Shown: positions 16,801 through 23,724 of the stretch, piece after piece
Numbering within the stretch: the stretch's first letter is position 1
Layout of the letters: every line of letters begins with the position of its first letter
NCBI GenBank assembly: GCA_040902305.1
Contig: JBBDXN010000145.1
Location: 9,700-73,699 of the forward strand
DNA length: 64,000 nt
Source: CAMLFJ01 sp040902305
GTDB taxonomy: Bacteria > Methylomirabilota > Methylomirabilia > Rokubacteriales > CSP1-6
Direction of reading: 5' to 3'
The notes under the pieces: generated by a model
Database searches by the model: none
What the model saw: only the letters and a program-made list of their open reading frames with translations
What the model was told of the DNA's origin: nothing
Translations under genes and position numbers: made by a program

Positions 16801-18144
16801 CGGCTCGGCCTCGTGGGGCCCACCACCGCGGCGGCGCTCGCGGCGGCGCTCGACGTCGGACCGGGCGAGGTGGACGCGGCGCTGGCCGCCATCGAGGCGG
16901 AAGGCGGCGTGCTGCGCGGGCGCTTCACGCCCGACTCGATCGCCGCGGAGGCGAGCCGGAACGGCAAGGAGCCGCAGCTCGAATGGTGCGAGCGCCGGCT
17001 GCTGGCGCGCATCCACCGGCGGACCCTCGACGGCCTGCGCCGCTTGATCGAGCCGGTGTCGCCCGCGGTGCTCCTGCGCTTCCTCCTGTCCTGGCAGCAC
17101 GCGCGGCCGGCGACCCAGCCGCACGGGCGCGACGGCCTCCTGCGCGTGATCGAGCGGCTGCAGGGCTTCGAGGCCGCGGCCGGCGTGTGGGAGCGGGATC
17201 TGCTGCCCGCGCGGGTGGCGGGCTATCAGCCCGCCTGGCTCGACGAGCTCTGCCTGTCCGGCGAGGTGACGTGGGGGCGGCTCGCGCGGCACGAGAGCGC
17301 GCGCCACGCCGGCCGGCGCCTCTCCGCCACGGTGCCCGTGGCCCTCTTGCTGCGGCGCGAGCTCGCCTGGCTGCTCGAGCCGCGGCCCGCGCCGGCCGCC
17401 GCGCCCGCGGACCCGGCGCCCGCCGGGGCGATCTCGCCGATCCAGCCCTCGGGCCCCGCGCGCGACGTGCTGGCGCATCTGGAGCGCGTCGGCGCCTCCT
17501 TCGTGGACGACATCGCCGCCGGCGTGCGGCGGCTCCGCATCGAGGTGGAAGAAGCGCTCTGCGAGCTCGTGACCGCCGGGCTCGTCACCGGTGACGGCTT
17601 CGCGGGACTGCGCAGCCTGCTCCATGGGGAGAAGCGGCGCCGGGTGCGCCCCGGCCGGCCGGTCGCGGCGCGGCCCTCGCCCGGCACCGGGCGCTGGGCT
17701 CGCCTGATGCCGCCCGCCACCCCGGCGGCCGACGACGTCGTCGAGGCCAAGGCCCGCCAGTACGTCAAGCGCTACGGCGTGGTCTTCCGCGATCTCCTGC
17801 AGCGCGAGCCGGGCGTTCCGGCCTGGCGGGATCTCCTGCGGGTCTACCGGCGGCTCGAGATGCGCGGCGACCTGCGGGGCGGGCGCATCGTGGGCGGCTT
17901 CGTCGGCGAGCAGTTCGCGGCCCCCGAGGCGCTCTCCGCCCTGCGGGCGATCCGGCGCGAAGAACCCTCCGGCCAGACCGTCAGGCTCTCGGCCTGCGAC
18001 CCGCTCAATCTGGTGGGCATCATCACGCCGGGCCCGCGGGTGCCCGCCACGCCCGGCCACCACGTGGCCTACCGTGACGGCGTTCCCGTGCTGGAGGAGC
18101 CGCGCCCCCACCGCGCCCGCGCATCCGCCCGCAAGCGCCGCTAG
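13864..18144 (+). CDS. lhr: Large ATP-dependent helicase Lhr
   Basis: A 1426-residue SF2 helicase of the Lhr (large helicase-related) family, involved in nucleic acid repair. Seen: Q-motif-like YSEPTPVQAGAWPLIAAGQD, Walker A LTAPTGSGKTLAAFL (about residues 38-52), ISPLKALSNDVRRN, DEIHAVAGDKRGAHL with the DEIH box, LSATVRP, VFVNTRRLVERVTRHL, and VATASLELGIDVGTVDL followed by QRVGRSGH. The long C-terminal half, with winged-helix and DUF4145-like regions (for example LRKRLCHSFNFELQAAATDD), fits full-length Lhr. ATG 13864 is the natural start; 14 kb neighbours on the other strand are shadows. Confidence 0.95.
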   Translation: MFHPVVDAWFRARYSEPTPVQAGAWPLIAAGQDVLLTAPTGSGKTLAAFLACLDRLFRQAVEGRLEDRTAILYISPLKALSNDVRRNVDEPLAELAAAAVAAGLPRPEIRTAVRTGDTPAHERRLTGRRPPHVMVTTPESLFILLTAESSRRWLADVRTVIVDEIHAVAGDKRGAHLALSLERLAELVAAPGGAARLQRIGLSATVRPIQTAARLLVGAERPLPEIVNVGQRRDMDLAIEVLGDELGAVCTNEQWEEIYDRVAALARGHRSTLVFVNTRRLVERVTRHLADRLGAERVAAHHSSLSRHRRFDAEQRLKSGELSLVVATASLELGIDVGTVDLTCLIGSPRSIATALQRVGRSGHALLATPKGRLFPLTRDQLVECAALVRAARRGEIDRLGLRRAPLDVLAQQIVAMCACEEQDEDRLFEACRRAAPYAGLTREDFDQVVDMLAEGIATRRGRHAARLHRDAVGRRLTARRGARLAALTSGGAIPDNASYEVVLEPDETTIGSLDEDFAIESMAGDVILLGNSSWRIRRIESGRVRVEDAGGAPSTIPFWLGEGPARTLELSAELSAVRQGVADRLDDPERAAAWLEQETGLDRRGALLARDYIAAAQAALGAVPTRDTVVVERFFDEAGGMQLVVHAPFGGRINRAWGMALRKRLCHSFNFELQAAATDDGVLLSLGPQHSFPLEAVFEMLHPSGIEELLTQAALQAPMFNTRWRWNANRALALLRWQNGRKVPPYLQRMRAEDLLVAVFPAQLACQDNMEAGPIEVPDHPLVRETLRDCLTEAMDIDGLRATLTALHDGQIRRVTRETPEPSVFAHEILNANPYAFLDDAPLEERRARAVTLRRGLPAAVADDVGRLDPAAITAVVEEAWPDLRNADELHDLLLDLGALPEGDAGAWAGYLDELIAAGRAARLRHAGRVFWVPAERRALAATVWPHYRFEPDVVEPPARRAPGWADRAGALVEIVRARLGLVGPTTAAALAAALDVGPGEVDAALAAIEAEGGVLRGRFTPDSIAAEASRNGKEPQLEWCERRLLARIHRRTLDGLRRLIEPVSPAVLLRFLLSWQHARPATQPHGRDGLLRVIERLQGFEAAAGVWERDLLPARVAGYQPAWLDELCLSGEVTWGRLARHESARHAGRRLSATVPVALLLRRELAWLLEPRPAPAAAPADPAPAGAISPIQPSGPARDVLAHLERVGASFVDDIAAGVRRLRIEVEEALCELVTAGLVTGDGFAGLRSLLHGEKRRRVRPGRPVAARPSPGTGRWARLMPPATPAADDVVEAKARQYVKRYGVVFRDLLQREPGVPAWRDLLRVYRRLEMRGDLRGGRIVGGFVGEQFAAPEALSALRAIRREEPSGQTVRLSACDPLNLVGIITPGPRVPATPGHHVAYRDGVPVLEEPRPHRARASARKRR

Positions 18145-18175
18145 CCGGTCGAATCAGCCGAATTGGCAAGCGGAA

Positions 18176-18281
18176 GCCTCGGGCGCCGAGAAGGGTCCAG
18201 CTGCGAGGCGGCGCCCGAAGGCCGCACGCGAAGCGTACTTTCTGTACGTTGAGCACCCCGACCCAGGGCGCCAATGAAGTA
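18176..18281. repeat. MITE-like repeat, copy 1
   Basis: About 105 bp that recurs 125 bp downstream at roughly 90% identity (both start GCCTCGGGCGCCGAGAAGGG). It carries the small palindrome GTACTTTCTGTAC. Its far end is degenerate. Confidence 0.75.
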
Positions 18282-18300
18282 ATCGAGCCTCGATCGGCCG

Positions 18301-18432
18301 GCCTCGGGCGCCGAGAAGGGTCCAGCTACGAGGCGGCGCCCGAAGGTCGGGCGCGAGGCGTACTCTCTGTACGTTGAGCGCCCCGACCGAGGGCGCCAAC
18401 GAAGTAGATGGGCCCTTATCGGCGCCCGAGGC
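18301..18432. repeat. MITE-like repeat, copy 2, with terminal inverted repeats
   Basis: 132 bp bounded by GCCTCGGGCGCCGAGAAGGG and its near-perfect inverted copy at 18410-18432 (two mismatches in 22). No coding capacity. The last 17 bp are also the end of the secreted-protein gene on the minus strand. Confidence 0.7.
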
Positions 18433-18703
18433 CGCGGGACTGGATGCCTTGGGTGATGTCCCGGTCGAGGTCCGGCCGGCGTGCGGCACCCGGCTGGACG
18501 TCGCGCAGCATGCGGTCGGTGCGCTGGCGATCGAGCTCGCGCGCGGCCTGGTTGGTGTCCTCCTCGACCTTCCGCGGCGGCACCGGCCGGAGCGCCGGAG
18601 TGCGCGGCTTGTACTCCAGATCGAGCGGGCCCGACTTCGTCTGGGCCGCCACGATCGCAGCACTCCCCAGCAACAGCAGCAAGGCCAGCGACAGCGTCCT
18701 CAT
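18416..18703 (-). CDS. Small secreted protein, unknown function
   Basis: A 95-residue protein with a clear signal peptide (MRTLSLALLLLLGSAAIVAA, cleavage near AAQT), then a short Pro/Arg-rich charged region ending in RSGLGRR-like residues. Ribosome-binding site GGAGGGAG precedes ATG 18703. No family recognised. Its last codons lie in the terminal inverted repeat of the 18301 element, so the element may have supplied the stop codon and altered the C-terminus. Downstream of cobA but separated by about 20 nt. Confidence 0.6.
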   Translation of the reverse strand: MRTLSLALLLLLGSAAIVAAQTKSGPLDLEYKPRTPALRPVPPRKVEEDTNQAARELDRQRTDRMLRDVQPGAARRPDLDRDITQGIQSRGLGRR

Positions 18704-18723
18704 GGCTCCCTCCGTGCTAGAGC

Positions 18724-19581
18724 CTAGGCGCCGCCGGGGCGCGGAGTCAAATTTTGCCGCGCTGCTCCATGCCAGGCGCCGAAGACCACCCGGGTACCCG
18801 TGGAGGGCCCCAGTGCCTCCTGTCGCCGGCCCCGCGTCCCGAGCCACTCGAGGCGCTCCCTCAGTCTCACGACCTCTCCGATGACCGCCACGACCGGCGG
18901 CGGGAGGCGCGCCGCGCGCGCCCCGGTGACGATGTCGCGAAGCGTGCCGACGACCGTCTCCTGCGCCTCGGTCGTGCCCCAGCGGATCAGGGCCACCGGC
19001 GTATCGGGAGAGCGGCCGTGGCCGATCAGCTCCGCCGCGATGCGCGGCAGGCTCTGCGCGCCCATGAGGACGACGATCGTGCCCACCGACGTGGCGAGCC
19101 GGCCCCAGTCCACCGCGGCTCGGTCCTTGCCGGGGTCCTCGTGGCCGGTCACCACCGCGAACGAGGAGGCGAGGCCCCGGTGCGTCACCGGGATGCCGGC
19201 ATAGGCCGGCACCGCGACCGCGGCGCTGACGCCGGGCACGACCTCGAAGGCGATGCCCGCCTCGGCGAGGGCCAGCGCTTCTTCGCCGCCGCGGCCGAAG
19301 ACGAACGGATCGCCACCCTTCAGGCGGACCACGAGGCGCCCGCGGCGCGCCTGCTCGACCAGCAGCGCGTTGATCCGCTCCTGCGGCAGGCAGTGACCGC
19401 CGCTGCGCTTGCCCGCGAAGCGCCGGAGCGCGGTGGGGGGCGCCTCATCGAGCAGAGCCGGGTTGACGAGCCGATCGTAGACGACCACCTCGGCCCGGCG
19501 CAGGACCGCGAGCCCCCGCACCGTCATGAGCCCGGGATCGCCCGGGCCCGCGCCGACGAGATAGACGCGACCGTCGCCCAT
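18724..19581 (-). CDS. cobA: Uroporphyrinogen-III C-methyltransferase
   Basis: A 285-residue SAM-dependent methyltransferase making precorrin-2 from uroporphyrinogen III. Seen: VYLVGAGPGDPGLMTVRGL near the N-terminus, VVRLKGGDPFVFGRGGEE and VVPGVSAAVAVPAYAGIPVTHRG, the standard SUMT motifs. The gene can start at ATG 19581 or GTG 19584; both overlap the preceding stop. It ends the sulfite reductase-siroheme operon and supplies precorrin-2 for siroheme. The C-terminal tail after about residue 245 is longer than usual and may be disordered. Confidence 0.93.
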   Translation of the reverse strand: MGDGRVYLVGAGPGDPGLMTVRGLAVLRRAEVVVYDRLVNPALLDEAPPTALRRFAGKRSGGHCLPQERINALLVEQARRGRLVVRLKGGDPFVFGRGGEEALALAEAGIAFEVVPGVSAAVAVPAYAGIPVTHRGLASSFAVVTGHEDPGKDRAAVDWGRLATSVGTIVVLMGAQSLPRIAAELIGHGRSPDTPVALIRWGTTEAQETVVGTLRDIVTGARAARLPPPVVAVIGEVVRLRERLEWLGTRGRRQEALGPSTGTRVVFGAWHGAARQNLTPRPGGA

Positions 19582-20210
19582 CACGCGGACCCGAGGCTCC
19601 GGGCCAGCCGGGCGCGCGCCTGGCGATAGCGCTTGGCCGCGATGAGCCGGCGCAGCGTGCCGTCAAGCGCGCCGCGCCAGCGCGCCGGGCTCGGGGTCAC
19701 CAGCCGCCCGCGCAGCTCCCGCCGCACGTCCGCCGCCACCTCGACCAGCCCCGCGTGATCGTCGGTGAGGTAGCCCTCCAGCTCCTCCCGGATCGCCCGC
19801 GCCGCCGCCGGGCTCGCCCCGCCGGTGGACACCGCCACCACGAGCCGCCCACGACGGATCACCGCGGGCAGGATGAAGTCGCAGCGCGCGGGCTCGTCGG
19901 CCGCGTTGACCCACACGCCGCGCTCCCGTCCCTCCGCCGCCACCGCCGCGCTGACCGTCTCGTCGCCGGCCGCGACGAGGGCGAGCCGCCGGCCCTCCAG
20001 ATCGCCGGGACGATACGCGCGCGGCACGTGCTGGATCCGCCCGGCCTCGGCCCAGGCCGCGAGGCGCGGCGTGGTGGTGAGACTCACCACCGTGACGCGC
20101 GCGCCCGCGGCCAGCAGGCCCTCGACCTTCCCCTCGGCCACCGGACCGCCCCCGATCACGAGGCAGGGACGGTCCGCGAGGTCGAGGAAGGCGGGGTAGT
20201 AGGTGCTCAC
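19581..20210 (-). CDS. Precorrin-2 dehydrogenase / sirohydrochlorin ferrochelatase (CysG N-terminal/Met8-like)
   Basis: A 209-residue siroheme synthase module. YYPAFLDLADRPCLVIGGGPVAEGKVEGLLAAG is the NAD-binding N-terminus (residues 4-36), VNAADEPARCDFILPAVIRRG the active-site region, and STGGASPAAARAIREELE the dimerisation segment. It oxidises precorrin-2 and inserts iron to give siroheme, the cofactor of the adjacent reductase. GTG 20210 is 1 nt after a 32-codon peroxiredoxin fragment. The TGA overlaps cobA. Confidence 0.92.
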   Translation of the reverse strand: MSTYYPAFLDLADRPCLVIGGGPVAEGKVEGLLAAGARVTVVSLTTTPRLAAWAEAGRIQHVPRAYRPGDLEGRRLALVAAGDETVSAAVAAEGRERGVWVNAADEPARCDFILPAVIRRGRLVVAVSTGGASPAAARAIREELEGYLTDDHAGLVEVAADVRRELRGRLVTPSPARWRGALDGTLRRLIAAKRYRQARARLARSLGSA

Positions 20211-20211
20211 C

Positions 20212-20310
20212 TCAACGATCGGGCTGGATGCGAGGCCACCGGGTCGATCGAGGGCCGGCGGTCGTCTCGGCCTGGAAGTCGGGAGCGGTGTCGCCCAGTC
20301 GTAGCGTCAT
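20212..20310 (-). pseudogene. Truncated peroxiredoxin remnant (first ~19 residues)
   Basis: A 32-codon ORF with its own ribosome-binding site (GAGGAGAG) starts MTLRLGDTAPDFQAETTAG, which is the conserved N-terminus of 1-Cys (Prx6-type) peroxiredoxins. The next 13 codons do not match, and no catalytic Cys is encoded. It looks like a large internal or 3-prime deletion of a peroxiredoxin gene that once sat in this sulfur operon. It may persist because its translation couples to the siroheme gene that starts 1 nt later. Confidence 0.65.
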
Positions 20311-20344
20311 GGTCGTCTCTCCTCGTGATAGGTGTGGCCGGTCG

Positions 20345-22045
20345 TCAGCCGTCGAGCCCCTGCGGAACCGGGCCCGGTGATGCGTCGCGGGTCACCGCCG
20401 CGACCTCGGCGCCGGCCAGGAAGGTTCGGATCTCTTCGTCGGTGCGATCGGCGCAGAAGGCGCGGAACGTCTGGCCCTCGCGGCGCTCGGCCACGTAGGC
20501 GCGCAGCAGGCGCTCCACCGCCTCCGGCACCTCGGGGGCGGGGATCCGATAGCCGATGGGCCGCGCCACCGCCTGCTGCCGGCCCACCGCGCCGCCCACG
20601 CAAAAGTAGTAGGCGTCCACCAGGCGGCCGTCCACCTTGACCTTCTTGCCTTCGATGCCGATGTCGGCGATCCAGTGCTGGCCGCAGCTATTGGGGCAGC
20701 CGGTGACGTTGATCCGCACGTGCTCCTGGAAGCCGGGCAGCCGGTCCTCGAGCTGCTCGACGAGCCAGCCGGCGAAGCCCTTGGTCTCGGTCAGCGCGAG
20801 CTTGCAGAACTCGCTGCCCGTGCAGGCCACGGTGCCGCGACGGAACGGCGAGCCGTCCAGCCGGAAGCCCTTGCGGTCGACCTCGCGCTCGAGCTCGCCC
20901 GCGCGGGCGCGCGGCACGTTGACGATCACGAGGTTCTGCATGGTGGTGGCCCGCAGCTCCCCGGTGCCGAAGCGGTCCGCGAGGGCGGCGAGGCCCCGCA
21001 TCTCCGGCGGGGTGAGCCGCCCACGGAGAATCGGCAGGCCCGCGTAGACGAGACCGGCCTGCTTCTGCGGATGGATCCCCACGTGATCGCGATAGGCTTC
21101 GTCGGGCAGGGTCTCGGCCACCGCGGGATCCAGCCGGAAGCCCAGCCGCGTTTCGAGCTCGTGGAGGAACCGGTCGGAGGTCCACCCGTGGTCGAGGAAG
21201 AGGAACTTCAGCCGCGCCTTCTCGCGGTTCTGGCGGAGCACGTCGCTGTCCCGGAAGATCTCCGAGACGCCCTTGACCACCGCGAGCACCTGATCCGGCC
21301 GCACGAAGGCGTCGAGCCGGGACGCGAGACGCGGCTGGGTGGAGAGCCCACCGCCCACGCGCAGCGAGTAGCCCACGTGCCCGCGGTAGCCGTCGCGCAC
21401 CGCGCTGAGCCCCACGTCGTTGATCTCGGGATAGCTGCACCAGACGCGGCAGCCGGTGATCGAGACCTTGTACTTGCGCGGCAGGTTGTAGAACTCCGGG
21501 CTGCCGTTGACCATGGCGGTGACCGCGTGCACCAGGGGCGAGGCATCCACGATCTCGTCGGCGTCGAGCCCGGCCAGCGCGCAGCCCGTGACGTTACGCG
21601 TGACGTCGCCGCAGGTGCCGAGGCTGCTGAGCCCGCACCCCCCCAGGGCCGAGAAGATCGTCGGCAGATCCTCGATCCGCACCCAGTGGAGCTGGACGTT
21701 CTGGCGCACCGTGAGGTCCGCGACCCCCCGGGCGTGGCGCTCGGCCAGATCGGCCAGGACGCGGAGCTGGGCGGCGGTCATGATGCCGTTCGGGATGCGG
21801 ATGCGCAGCATGAAATACGGCACCGCCCGGCCCTCGCCGCCCTTGCCGCCGACGGCCCCCGCCCCGTCGCCCTGGGTATAGATGCCCCACCAGCGGAAAT
21901 AGGTGCCGAGCCACTCCGCGGGAATCGCCTCGAAGCCCTCGCGGGCGAAGCGCTCGATCTCCGAGTAGGCGGCCCACGGGTTCAGCTCCCGCTTGAGCCG
22001 CTCCACCCGCTGCGCCTTGGTCTCTCTCACCACGGTTTCGCTCAC
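20345..22045 (-). CDS. Ferredoxin-type nitrite/sulfite reductase, probably assimilatory sulfite reductase
   Basis: A 566-residue siroheme-[4Fe-4S] reductase. Two related halves are visible: NGIMTAAQLRVLADLAERH early and TPPEMRGLAALADRFGTGELR later. Cluster ligands appear as CTGSEFCKLAL and TGCPNSCGQHWIADIG (Cx5C and Cx3C). GTG 22045 follows a GGAAGGAG ribosome-binding site. Sulfite rather than nitrite is inferred from the cysteine-rich leader peptide and the siroheme genes downstream; the sequence class alone does not separate the two. Neighbours supply siroheme. Confidence 0.9.
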   Translation of the reverse strand: MSETVVRETKAQRVERLKRELNPWAAYSEIERFAREGFEAIPAEWLGTYFRWWGIYTQGDGAGAVGGKGGEGRAVPYFMLRIRIPNGIMTAAQLRVLADLAERHARGVADLTVRQNVQLHWVRIEDLPTIFSALGGCGLSSLGTCGDVTRNVTGCALAGLDADEIVDASPLVHAVTAMVNGSPEFYNLPRKYKVSITGCRVWCSYPEINDVGLSAVRDGYRGHVGYSLRVGGGLSTQPRLASRLDAFVRPDQVLAVVKGVSEIFRDSDVLRQNREKARLKFLFLDHGWTSDRFLHELETRLGFRLDPAVAETLPDEAYRDHVGIHPQKQAGLVYAGLPILRGRLTPPEMRGLAALADRFGTGELRATTMQNLVIVNVPRARAGELEREVDRKGFRLDGSPFRRGTVACTGSEFCKLALTETKGFAGWLVEQLEDRLPGFQEHVRINVTGCPNSCGQHWIADIGIEGKKVKVDGRLVDAYYFCVGGAVGRQQAVARPIGYRIPAPEVPEAVERLLRAYVAERREGQTFRAFCADRTDEEIRTFLAGAEVAAVTRDASPGPVPQGLDG

Positions 22046-22060
22046 GCGCGCTCCTTCCCC

Positions 22061-22112
22061 TAAAACACGAAAGCCGAGCGGCGGCCGCCTCTTCACGGCC
22101 CCCGCTCGGCTT
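22061..22112 (-). terminator. Attenuator terminator hairpin before the sulfite reductase
   Basis: On the minus strand AAGCCGAGCGG pairs with CCGCTCGGCTT (11 bp), with an inner 5-bp GGCCG/CGGCC stem across a C-C mismatch and an 8-nt loop. It is followed by a U-rich TTTCGTGTTTT. It lies between the leader peptide stop and the reductase start. A short AGCCGA just after the leader stop (22138-22133) could compete for the 3-prime arm. Confidence 0.75.
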
Positions 22113-22139
22113 GCGTCTCGGTGCGACGACGTTCGGCTG

Positions 22140-22211
22140 CTAGAAGGCCCCCCGGTCCCCTGCTGGACAACAACAGAAGTGCTGGGCGACGCTGATCATG
22201 ACCTGCTTCAT
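22140..22211 (-). CDS. Cysteine-rich leader peptide (uORF, CCC at residues 13-15)
   Basis: A 23-residue ORF beginning MKQVMISVAQHF and then three consecutive cysteines, all TGT codons, which are uncommon in this high-GC genome. It starts with ATG 22211, 7 nt after a -10 TAGTAT, so it is probably leaderless. It sits directly before a terminator hairpin and the sulfite reductase operon. Mycobacteria use similar leaderless polycysteine uORFs for cysteine-responsive attenuation. Here ribosome stalling at the TGT run when Cys-tRNA is low would be expected to prevent termination. This is inference, but all parts are visible. Confidence 0.75.
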   Translation of the reverse strand: MKQVMISVAQHFCCCPAGDRGAF

Positions 22212-22218
22212 GCCGCGA

Positions 22219-22248
22219 ATACTAGTCTAACTCGAGTGATATTGTCAA
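22219..22248 (-). promoter_or_regulatory. Promoter of the leader peptide-sulfite reductase operon
   Basis: Consensus TTGACA (22248-22243), 18-nt spacer, TAGTAT (22224-22219). The leader ATG lies 7 nt after the -10. It overlaps the end of mscS. Confidence 0.75.
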
Positions 22249-23045
22249 GAACTCATAAGTACCCGAACTTCTTGCTTCGGAAGCGGCGTCGGGACGCCGG
22301 ACGCGGCGAACCGGTCGGCCAGGCTCTTGTAGATCTCGGCTTCGCCGGGGACGACGTCCGGCACCCGCACCCAGGGGTTCACGCCCACCCGGACCCCGAC
22401 CAGCTCGAGCTGCGCCACGCCCACCACCGGAGCCGGGTCGACGAGCACGCGGGGGTTGGCGGTGACGACCTCGCGGATCATGGCCAGCACCGCGGCGAGG
22501 TCCGAGCCGTGCGGCACCATCACGCTCAGGTGGATCTGCCGGGTGTGGCCGAAGTTGTGGAGGATCTCGCCCACGATCTTGCGGTTGGGAATGATGATGC
22601 GGGAGCGGTCGGGATGCAGCAGGGTGGTGGAGAACAGCTCGACGGTGTGCACGTCCCCCTTCTCCCCGACCACCTCGATGTGCTCGCCCACCCGGAACGG
22701 CTTGGTGAAGATGATGGTGAGCCCCGCGATGACGTTGCCGAGCACCCCCTGCAGCGCGATGCCGATGCCGATGCCCGCGACGCCGATGCCCGCGACGAGC
22801 GGGGCGATCTGGAAGCCGAACTTGTCGAGCGCGATCACCAGCGCGAACAGGACGACGACGATTCTCACGACTCGGACCATCAGCCGGCGCATCGGCGGCT
22901 CGAGCGCCATCCGGGTGAGCGGCCGCTCCACCGCCTTGCCCACCCACCAGGCGGCCATGAAGCCGGCCGCGAGGATCACGAGCGCGCCGAGGACCTGAAA
23001 CCCGTAGCGGATCGCGAGATCCAGGACCAGATCCGGGATGGGCAT
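22245..23045 (-). CDS. MscS family mechanosensitive channel
   Basis: A 266-residue small-conductance channel. TM helices occur at about residues 14-35 and 55-80, and the pore-lining TM3 with the GIGIGIALQGVLGNVIAGL pattern at about 90-110, followed by the beta domain (PFRVGEHIEVVGEKGDV, IIIPNRKIVGEILHNF). It releases osmolytes at the inner membrane under hypo-osmotic stress. ATG 23045 is preferred over 23063 because GGGAGG lies just upstream. Ends inside the promoter of the cysteine-leader operon. Confidence 0.93.
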   Translation of the reverse strand: MPIPDLVLDLAIRYGFQVLGALVILAAGFMAAWWVGKAVERPLTRMALEPPMRRLMVRVVRIVVVLFALVIALDKFGFQIAPLVAGIGVAGIGIGIALQGVLGNVIAGLTIIFTKPFRVGEHIEVVGEKGDVHTVELFSTTLLHPDRSRIIIPNRKIVGEILHNFGHTRQIHLSVMVPHGSDLAAVLAMIREVVTANPRVLVDPAPVVGVAQLELVGVRVGVNPWVRVPDVVPGEAEIYKSLADRFAASGVPTPLPKQEVRVLMSS

Positions 23046-23103
23046 GGTCGCCTCCCTGCTCATGACCGCGAGCCGTGAGCGTGCATCAGTCTCTCCGCCC
23101 GCC

Positions 23104-23691
23104 TCACCGCTCCTTGGTCAGGAAGGTGTCGTTGCGGTTCTTCGACCAGCACGCCTCGTTCTTCTCGCTGCAGCCGGGCCGCTCCTCGCCGTAGGAGATC
23201 GTCGTGATGCGGGAGGCCTCGATCCCCTGGGAGACGAGGTAGTTCATGGCCGCCTTGGCCCGCCGCTCGCCCAGGGCGAGGTTGTACTCGGAGGTGCCGC
23301 GCTCGTCGCAGTGCCCCTCGATCAGCACGAGCTGATTGGAATTGGCCTTGAGGTAGGCCGCGCCGGCGTCGAGCGTCTTGGCGTCCTCGGGCCGCACGTC
23401 CGACTTGTCGAACGAGAAGAAGATCGGCTTGAGCGCGGAGTTGGCCCGGTACTCCTTGGGCGGCGCCGGCGCAGGAGCCGGTGCGGCGGTCGGCGGCGCG
23501 ACTGGAGCCGGCGCCACCGGGGCGGGCGCCGGGGCCGGCGCGGCGGGAGTGGGCGGCGCGGCCGCGGGGGGCGGCACGGGCGGCGGCGCGGTGGCCGCGG
23601 TCATGGCAGGGCGCTTGGGACAGCCCGCGAGAAGGAGGGTGAGGGAGACGATCGGCAGCAGCGCGGCGACGGTTCGCACGTGTCCATTCAT
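23104..23691 (-). CDS. pal: Peptidoglycan-associated lipoprotein
   Basis: A 195-residue OmpA-C domain lipoprotein. The signal peptide ends in the lipobox LLAGC, then a long Pro/Ala linker (residues 30-80) spans the periplasm. The OmpA-like domain (about 95-195) contains IFFSFDKSDVRPED, LIEGHCDERGTSEYNLALGERRA and YGEERPGC, the peptidoglycan-binding motifs. It links outer membrane and cell wall. ATG 23691 has an AGGAGG ribosome-binding site. TolA, TolB and TolQ/R are not in the window; upstream are TPR/LysM and deacetylase genes. Confidence 0.95.
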   Translation of the reverse strand: MNGHVRTVAALLPIVSLTLLLAGCPKRPAMTAATAPPPVPPPAAAPPTPAAPAPAPAPVAPAPVAPPTAAPAPAPAPPKEYRANSALKPIFFSFDKSDVRPEDAKTLDAGAAYLKANSNQLVLIEGHCDERGTSEYNLALGERRAKAAMNYLVSQGIEASRITTISYGEERPGCSEKNEACWSKNRNDTFLTKER

Positions 23692-23724
23692 GGTCAAGTC
23701 CTCCTAATTGGTCTCCATGTTTGA

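Noticed and set aside
22140..22211. CCC leader ORF as chance
   Set aside because: A promoter, an ATG, three TGT codons, a terminator and sulfite reductase in order are hard to explain by chance, so it is kept as a finding.
22046..22244. SAM or cobalamin riboswitch before sulfite reductase
   Set aside because: No conserved riboswitch core could be seen; the leader peptide and terminator explain the region better.
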